From a virus, in the IMG/VR virus record IMGVR_UViG_3300027741_000192, positions 1-30,162 of that record: DNA of 30,162 nt; one strand, written 5' to 3'. Shown piece after piece: positions 25,229 through 30,162 of the stretch. The position numbers were made by a program, and so were the translations under genes. The notes beneath the pieces were generated by a model. That model was not told the origin of the DNA, searched no databases, and saw only the letters and a list, made by a program, of their open reading frames with translations. Position 1 is the stretch's first letter; every line of letters starts with the position of its first letter.

Positions 25229-28200
25229 ATGGCGGCACTCAATTTTCCTACAGATAATCTAGTTACTAATGTAACTACATATACATTAGGTAATCGTACA
25301 TGGTTATGGAACGGTACTGCTTGGCAGTTAGTTTCTAATCAATCAGGTTATGCTGGTTCTGTTGGTTACACTGGTTCTAAAGGTTCTCAAGGTTATACTG
25401 GTTCTAAAGGTTCAACAGGTTCAACAGGTTATGATGGTTCAGTAGGTTACACAGGCTCTCAAGGTGAAACAGGTTACACAGGTTCTAAAGGTATTCAAGG
25501 TTATACTGGCTCTCAAGGTGAAACAGGTTACGATGGTTCTGTTGGTTACACCGGCTCTCAAGGTTACACAGGTTCTAAAGGTGTAATTGGTTACACAGGT
25601 TCAAAAGGTGAAAATGGTTACGATGGTTCACAAGGTATTCAAGGTTACACAGGTTCAAAAGGTTCAACTGGTTACGATGGTTCAATTGGTTATACTGGTT
25701 CAAGAGGATATAATGGTTCAGTAGGTTACACAGGTTCAAAAGGAGAAACCGGTTTAGGATTTAGAATTGCTAAAATTTATCCTTCTGTTGCCGCATTAAC
25801 TGCTGATACTTCTCCAACAGGAATTGTTTCTGGAGAATTTGCTATCATAGATACAGGTGATGTAGAAAATCCTGATGATGCAAAATTATATTTATGGAAT
25901 GGTTCAGCATATTCATTTATTTCAGATTTATCTGGTGCTGCTGGTATTCATGGTTACGATGGTTCAGTAGGTTACACAGGTTCAAAAGGTGTTCAAGGTT
26001 ATGATGGTTCAAAAGGAGAAATCGGTTACACAGGTTCAAAAGGTGAAAATGGTTATGATGGTTCAAAAGGAGAAATCGGTTACACAGGTTCTAAAGGTGT
26101 AATTGGTTACACAGGTTCAAAAGGTGAAAATGGTTATGATGGTTCAAAAGGTGAAAATGGTTACGATGGTTCTCAAGGTATTCAAGGTTATACTGGTTCA
26201 CAAGGTGAAATTGGTTATACCGGCTCTAAAGGTTATACAGGCTCTCAAGGTTATTTTGGTTCACAAGGTTACACAGGCAGCCAAGGTATTGATGGTTACA
26301 CTGGTTCTAAAGGAGAAATTGGTTATTCAGGTTCTAAAGGTATTCAAGGTTATGATGGTTCAAAAGGCGAAATTGGTTATACAGGTTCTAAAGGTATTCA
26401 AGGTTATGCTGGTTCAAAAGGTGAAAATGGTTACGATGGTTCTGTAGGTTATACTGGTTCAAAAGGTGAAAATGGTTACGATGGTTCACAAGGTATTCAA
26501 GGTTACACAGGTTCTCAAGGTGAAATTGGTTACACAGGTTCTAAAGGTGTAATTGGTTATACAGGTTCAAAAGGTGAACAGGGTTATAATGGTTCTAAAG
26601 GAGAAATTGGTTACTCAGGTTCACAAGGTTACGTAGGTTCACAAGGTTACGATGGTTCTAAAGGTGCTGATGGAGACAGGTATCATACAACATCTATAAC
26701 AACTTTAAATTTATCAACTTATGCTTTAACTAATACTATATCTTTAACAACTGTTGATAAAGGTTTAGATTACTCAGCACAACAAACAATTTTAATTGCT
26801 TCAACAGCAACTCCAACAAATCACATTCACGCAACTGTATTAACTTACAATGATGTTAGTGGAGCTTTAACTGCTACAGTTACAGATATTACTAATGCTG
26901 CTAACAGTTCTGAAAGTTCATGGGAAATAAATTTAGATGGTGCTGTAGGTATTCAAGGTTACACAGGTTCAAAAGGTGTTCAAGGTTATGATGGTTCAAA
27001 AGGAGAAATCGGTTACACAGGTTCAAAAGGTATTCAAGGTTACACAGGTTCAAAAGGTGTTCAAGGTTATGATGGTTCTAAAGGAGAAATAGGTTATTCA
27101 GGTTCTCAAGGCGATATAGGTTACACAGGTTCTAAAGGTGTAATTGGTTATACAGGTTCTCAAGGTGAAACAGGTTACGATGGTTCTGTTGGTTACACCG
27201 GCTCTCAAGGAAATACAGGTTACGATGGTTCACAAGGTATTCAAGGTTACACAGGTTCTAAAGGAGATATTGGTTATAATGGTTCACAAGGATATACAGG
27301 TTCACAAGGTTATTTTGGTTCAGTAGGTTATACTGGTTCAAAAGGAGAAATTGGTTACACAGGTTCAAAAGGTGAACAAGGTTATGATGGTTCTAAAGGA
27401 GAAATTGGTTATTCAGGTTCAAAAGGTATTCAAGGTTATACTGGTTCAAAAGGAGAAACAGGTTATGATGGTTCTGTTGGTTACACAGGTTCTCAAGGAG
27501 ATACAGGTTACGATGGTTCAGTAGGTTACACAGGTTCAAAAGGAGAAATTGGTTACACAGGTTCTAAAGGTGTTATCGGTTATACAGGTTCTCAAGGTTA
27601 TGACGGTTCTAAAGGTGAAACTGGTTACGATGGTTCAGTAGGTTATACTGGTTCTAAAGGTGTTATCGGTTACACAGGTTCTAAAGGTGAAGCTGGTAGA
27701 GATGGTGATGTTTATCATACAACTTCTTCAAGTTCATTTACAATCGCAAATTCTGGTTCAGAAACAATTACTGTTGCTAGTGGATTAGATTATACAGTTG
27801 GTCAAGACATTGTTCTTGCTAATGACCAAGATCATTTACAATATGCAAACGTAACTTCATATAACCCTGTAAATGGCCAATTAGTATTTGTAAAAACAAG
27901 TTCGAAAGGTTCAGGAACATTTAATTCTTGGATTGTTAACTTAGATGGTGCCGTAGGTGCTTTAGGTTACACAGGTTCTAAAGGAGAAACCGGTTATAAT
28001 GGTTCTAAAGGTGAAAATGGTTACGATGGTTCAGTAGGTTACACCGGTTCTAAAGGTATTCAAGGTTACACAGGCTCTAAAGGCGAAACTGGTTACGATG
28101 GTTCAGTAGGTTATACAGGTTCTAAAGGTTCTACAGGTTATGATGGTTCTGTTGGTTACACAGGTTCACAAGGCGAAATTGGTTATACAGGTTCTAAAGG

Positions 28201-28885
28201 TACAACTGGTTACACCGGTTCTAAAGGCGAAACTGGTTACGATGGTTCTTATGGTGAAACAGGTTACACAGGTTCTAAAGGTACAACTGGTTATAATGGT
28301 TCTCAAGGTTATACTGGAAGTCAAGGTGCGTTAAATATAACTTTAGCAAGTACACCTCCAGGTTCACCAAACGTAGGAGATATCTGGATTGATTCAAATA
28401 CAGGCATTCAATACTTCTGGTCATTTGATACAGATTCATATCAATGGGTAGAATATTCAAATCAAGGTGTTGCAGGTATACAAGGGTACACAGGTTCTCA
28501 AGGTTACACAGGAAGTTTTTCAGGTACTGTTTCAGCTGCAACACTTTCGACAGCAACAACAGGAATGGGTTACATGGGATTGCCTCAAAATTCTCAATCA
28601 TCAGCTTATACACTTGTAATAGGTGATGCTGGTAAACACATATATGTAACAACATCAGCTACAGTTACAATACCTGCGAATGGTACTGTTGCTTATCCTA
28701 TAGGAACTGTTATTAATTTAATTGCTGCTACAGGAGTAACAATTACTGTTGCAATTACAACTGATACATTATATCTTGGTGGTTCGGGAACTACTGGTTC
28801 AAGAACTGTTGCGGCTTTTGGTATGGCAACTTTAGTTAAAATAGATTCTACTTCTTGGATTATTGGTGGTACGGGAGTAGCTTAA
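25229..28885 (+). CDS. collagen-like tail fibre protein 3
   Basis: A 1218-residue fibre, the longest of the three. The head (MAALNFPTDNLVTNVTTYTL, then GNRTWLWNGTAWQLVS) is of a type frequent in phage structural proteins. Collagen blocks use GYDGS as well as GYTGS, with GEI, GEN, GVI and GIQ triplets. Four globular modules interrupt them: about 176-239 (YPSVAALTADTSPTGIVSGE), 481-572 and 826-909 (counterparts of the two modules in the fibre at 964-3840), and 1034-1080 (TPPGSPNVGDIWIDSNTGIQ, shared with fibre 2). The C-terminus (about 1090-1218; QSSAYTLVIGDAGKHIYVTT, ending WIIGGTGVA) is a beta-rich tip seen on many phage fibres. It lies 1 nt before the LamG-like gene, its likely partner. Confidence 0.87.
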   Translation: MAALNFPTDNLVTNVTTYTLGNRTWLWNGTAWQLVSNQSGYAGSVGYTGSKGSQGYTGSKGSTGSTGYDGSVGYTGSQGETGYTGSKGIQGYTGSQGETGYDGSVGYTGSQGYTGSKGVIGYTGSKGENGYDGSQGIQGYTGSKGSTGYDGSIGYTGSRGYNGSVGYTGSKGETGLGFRIAKIYPSVAALTADTSPTGIVSGEFAIIDTGDVENPDDAKLYLWNGSAYSFISDLSGAAGIHGYDGSVGYTGSKGVQGYDGSKGEIGYTGSKGENGYDGSKGEIGYTGSKGVIGYTGSKGENGYDGSKGENGYDGSQGIQGYTGSQGEIGYTGSKGYTGSQGYFGSQGYTGSQGIDGYTGSKGEIGYSGSKGIQGYDGSKGEIGYTGSKGIQGYAGSKGENGYDGSVGYTGSKGENGYDGSQGIQGYTGSQGEIGYTGSKGVIGYTGSKGEQGYNGSKGEIGYSGSQGYVGSQGYDGSKGADGDRYHTTSITTLNLSTYALTNTISLTTVDKGLDYSAQQTILIASTATPTNHIHATVLTYNDVSGALTATVTDITNAANSSESSWEINLDGAVGIQGYTGSKGVQGYDGSKGEIGYTGSKGIQGYTGSKGVQGYDGSKGEIGYSGSQGDIGYTGSKGVIGYTGSQGETGYDGSVGYTGSQGNTGYDGSQGIQGYTGSKGDIGYNGSQGYTGSQGYFGSVGYTGSKGEIGYTGSKGEQGYDGSKGEIGYSGSKGIQGYTGSKGETGYDGSVGYTGSQGDTGYDGSVGYTGSKGEIGYTGSKGVIGYTGSQGYDGSKGETGYDGSVGYTGSKGVIGYTGSKGEAGRDGDVYHTTSSSSFTIANSGSETITVASGLDYTVGQDIVLANDQDHLQYANVTSYNPVNGQLVFVKTSSKGSGTFNSWIVNLDGAVGALGYTGSKGETGYNGSKGENGYDGSVGYTGSKGIQGYTGSKGETGYDGSVGYTGSKGSTGYDGSVGYTGSQGEIGYTGSKGTTGYTGSKGETGYDGSYGETGYTGSKGTTGYNGSQGYTGSQGALNITLASTPPGSPNVGDIWIDSNTGIQYFWSFDTDSYQWVEYSNQGVAGIQGYTGSQGYTGSFSGTVSAATLSTATTGMGYMGLPQNSQSSAYTLVIGDAGKHIYVTTSATVTIPANGTVAYPIGTVINLIAATGVTITVAITTDTLYLGGSGTTGSRTVAAFGMATLVKIDSTSWIIGGTGVA
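25970..26044 (+). repeat. 75-bp exact direct repeat, copy 1 (fibre 3)
   Basis: Identical over 75 bp to 26957-27031, 987 bp downstream (329 codons, in frame). Recombination between the copies would delete a collagen block plus the module at 481-572 without breaking the frame. Confidence 0.88.
26957..27031 (+). repeat. 75-bp exact direct repeat, copy 2 (fibre 3)
   Basis: Second copy of the repeat at 25970-26044. Part of the same unit recurs again from about 27040, so this stretch is locally amplified. Confidence 0.88.
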
Positions 28886-28886
28886 A

Positions 28887-29615
28887 ATGGCTCCAATAAT
28901 TTTTAAACAAACAATCACAACACCTTCAATAGTTTCTTCTGGTTTAATATTAAATTTAGATGCGGGAAATGTTTCCAGTTATTCTGGTTCAGGAACTGCG
29001 TGGAATGATTTAAGTGGCAATGGAAATCATGGTACATTAAATTCTAATCAATATCACTTTCCTGTAGCATATAGTTCTTCTCAAGGTGGTTATTTTACTT
29101 TTGACGGTCCTACTTATAATCAAAATTTTTCAATTAATTCTGCTGGAAGTTTTAATTATGGTGTTGGAGATTTTGCTATAGAAATATGGGCATATCCAAC
29201 TACTGCGGCTGTGAATGCCTATAATCCTACTATTTTTACAACTAAAGGAAACGGCGACTGGTACGGTCAGTTGCGTTTACAATATGGAATATTGTTAATA
29301 ACTGGCGATGTTGGTAATTGGATAAATTTTTCATCTTCTATTCAGTTAAATACTTGGCAACAAATAGTAATAAGTAGAGTTAGTGGAGTTGTTACTGTTT
29401 ATAAAAATACTACAAGTATTGGTACAAAAACGGTTGGAAATGCAATAGGAGCTGATGACAATAGACCTGCTTTATGTATTTCAGATTCTTTGCCTAATGG
29501 TAGGGAACATATGTCAGGAAGAATTAGTATTTTCAGAATTTATAAAAATAAAGGACTTACTTCAACAGAAGTTACTCAAAACTTTAATGCAGTTAAATCA
29601 AGATATGGATTGTAG
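28887..29615 (+). CDS. LamG/concanavalin-like lectin protein, probable receptor-binding or fibre-tip protein
   Basis: A 242-residue protein made of one jelly-roll lectin-like domain. The N-terminal signature SGLILNLDAGNVSSYSGSGT followed by WNDLSGNGNHG (residues about 18-49) is typical of LamG-like domains in phage and bacterial surface proteins. FAIEIWAYPT (about 97-106), WQQIVISRVSGVVTVYKN (about 152-169) and a final GRISIFRIYKNKGLTSTEVT (about 211-230) complete the fold. There is no collagen repeat and no signal peptide. It begins 1 nt after the fibre 3 stop codon, so it probably caps fibre 3 or another fibre and binds a surface glycan. Ligand unknown. Confidence 0.85.
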   Translation: MAPIIFKQTITTPSIVSSGLILNLDAGNVSSYSGSGTAWNDLSGNGNHGTLNSNQYHFPVAYSSSQGGYFTFDGPTYNQNFSINSAGSFNYGVGDFAIEIWAYPTTAAVNAYNPTIFTTKGNGDWYGQLRLQYGILLITGDVGNWINFSSSIQLNTWQQIVISRVSGVVTVYKNTTSIGTKTVGNAIGADDNRPALCISDSLPNGREHMSGRISIFRIYKNKGLTSTEVTQNFNAVKSRYGL

Positions 29616-29640
29616 TAATACATAAAATTAAAATAATATT

Positions 29641-29858
29641 ATGACAACAATCCAACTAATATTACTAATCAACAAATACTAGCTAAACAATCAGAACTAC
29701 AGGCAGAATACGAAACCAAACAATATCAAAGAAATAGAGCAAAAGAATATACTGACTTTAAAGAATACCTAGATGGTATTGTTAAAGGTGATGATGCTCA
29801 AATACAAAAATATATTAACGATTGTTTAGCAGTTAAAGCTAAATATCCTAAAGAATAG
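29641..29858 (+). pseudogene. small tail-assembly-type gene with an apparent one-base frameshift at its start
   Basis: The 381-nt gap between the LamG-like gene and gp13 is not empty. A frame open from 29637 to a TAG at 29856-29858 reads NNPTNITNQQILAKQSELQ, then YETKQYQRNRAKEYTDFKEY and CLAVKAKYPKE. This resembles the short marine-phage proteins with QYxRxRxxEYP and KAKYPKE elements that sit beside fibre genes and may be assembly chaperones. The frame has no ATG, GTG or TTG start. An ATG at 29641 lies one base out of phase; restoring one A in the AA at 29649-29650 would give MTTNPTNITNQQ. It could be a real lesion, a sequencing or assembly error, or an unusual start. Function is tentative. 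Confidence 0.5.
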
Positions 29859-29914
29859 ATGACAATAAGTATTCTTGGAACGAACAAACTTTATCTTGGG
29901 ATATAGTAGAATAA
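29859..29914 (+). pseudogene. very short ORF, also one base out of phase with its ATG
   Basis: Directly after the preceding TAG comes ATGACAATAAG. In the ATG frame it stops after 15 codons. In the -1 frame it reads DNKYSWNEQTLSWDIVE and stops with TAA at 29912-29914. The YSWNxxTxSWDxV pattern looks like real small phage tail peptides. One restored A would give MTNKYSWNEQTLSWDIVE, 18 residues. I see nothing else in 29915-29979. Confidence 0.35.
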
Positions 29915-29979
29915 TATAATACCTTACAAAAATATCAAAGTATAATTAATATTTAATCAATAGGTCTCAAACTAATTAT

Positions 29980-29987
29980 TATAAATA
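29980..29987 (+). promoter_or_regulatory. T4-type late promoter box TATAAATA before gp13
   Basis: Exact late box 9 nt before the ATG at 29997. The predicted start near 29993 leaves a leader of about 4 nt, the same arrangement as at 149-156 and 5506-5513. Confidence 0.75.
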
Positions 29988-29996
29988 GTAGAGAAT

Positions 29997-30162
29997 ATGG
30001 CTACTCCTGCAACAAGAGAAACATTAAAACAATACGCTTTACGATCATTAGGTAAACCAGTTATAGAGATTAACGTGGATAATGACCAGTTAGAAGATCG
30101 TTTAGATGAGTGTTTACAATTTTATTCACAATATCACTATGATGGTATTCGTAGAACATATA
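29997..30162 (+). CDS. gp13: neck protein gp13, 5' end only
   Basis: The frame runs off the window end after 55 codons. The visible N-terminus reads MATPATRETLKQYALRSLGK, then PVIEINVDNDQLEDRLDECL and QFYSQYHYDGIRRTY. This matches the start of T4 gp13-type head-completion neck proteins, in which a LxxLGxPxIxI element is followed by QIxDxIxxAxxxYxEYHFDG. Gp13 and gp14 close the filled head and join it to the tail. In T4 gene 13 also follows the fibre genes 11, 12 and wac, so the order agrees. It has its own late promoter. Confidence 0.82.
   Translation, partial: MATPATRETLKQYALRSLGKPVIEINVDNDQLEDRLDECLQFYSQYHYDGIRRTY

Noticed and set aside
26103-26447. Plus-strand Val/Lys/Met-rich frames inside fibre 3 (also 27144-27326, 28140-28334) and in fibre 2 (23601-23843)
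   Set aside because: They are out-of-phase readings of the same triplet repeat. Their periodic VLKV/VTMV strings follow from the repeat unit.
25340-28500. Regular repeats considered as a CRISPR-like or tandem DNA element
   Set aside because: Units are 15-18 nt, degenerate at third codon positions and in frame with a long ORF. This is protein repetition, with no spacers.

Overview
This window is part of the virion structural region of a T4-like myovirus. The very AT-rich sequence, collagen-type GYTGS fibre repeats, DUF4815-type giant protein and T4-type late promoters (TATAAATA) fit the marine T4-like phages: cyanophage relatives and, given the base composition, pelagiphage (SAR11-infecting) types. 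The host assignment is inference. I see no tRNA, CRISPR array or insertion sequence.

Layout. (1) 1-937: two small overlapping basic-protein ORFs, a PAAR spike-tip protein (gp5.4-like) and a small unknown protein. (2) 964-5488: a collagen-like fibre, then a complete S53 (sedolisin/kumamolisin) endopeptidase with propeptide. (3) 5523-17983: baseplate block: gp25, gp6, an 850-aa protein in the gp7 position, gp8 and a 2031-aa DUF4815-type protein. (4) 17991-19844: small coiled-coil protein, tail-fibre-like protein and a small beta-rich protein. (5) 19841-23082, minus strand: two overlapping genes, a glycosyltransferase-methyltransferase fusion and a GT4-GT2 double glycosyltransferase. (6) 23180-29615: two more collagen-like fibres, the first with a lectin-like C-terminus, then a LamG-like lectin. 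(7) 29616-30162: two short reading frames that each seem to have lost one base near the start, then the 5' end of the neck gene gp13.

How it may work together. The plus-strand genes build the baseplate, spike tip and adsorption fibres and appear to be late-transcribed from TATAAATA boxes. Three of these boxes lie only 8-9 nt before an ATG, which predicts nearly leaderless mRNAs. The minus-strand glycosyltransferase pair has a near-consensus sigma70 promoter (TTGACA, 17 bp, TATAGT, extended -10) next to a perfectly palindromic late box that can serve both strands. It lies among genes for proline-poor, Thr/Ser/Tyr-rich collagens. A plausible but unproven model is that this phage carries its own collagen glycosylation cassette, together with a protease from a family that includes a known collagenase, for decorating and processing its fibres.
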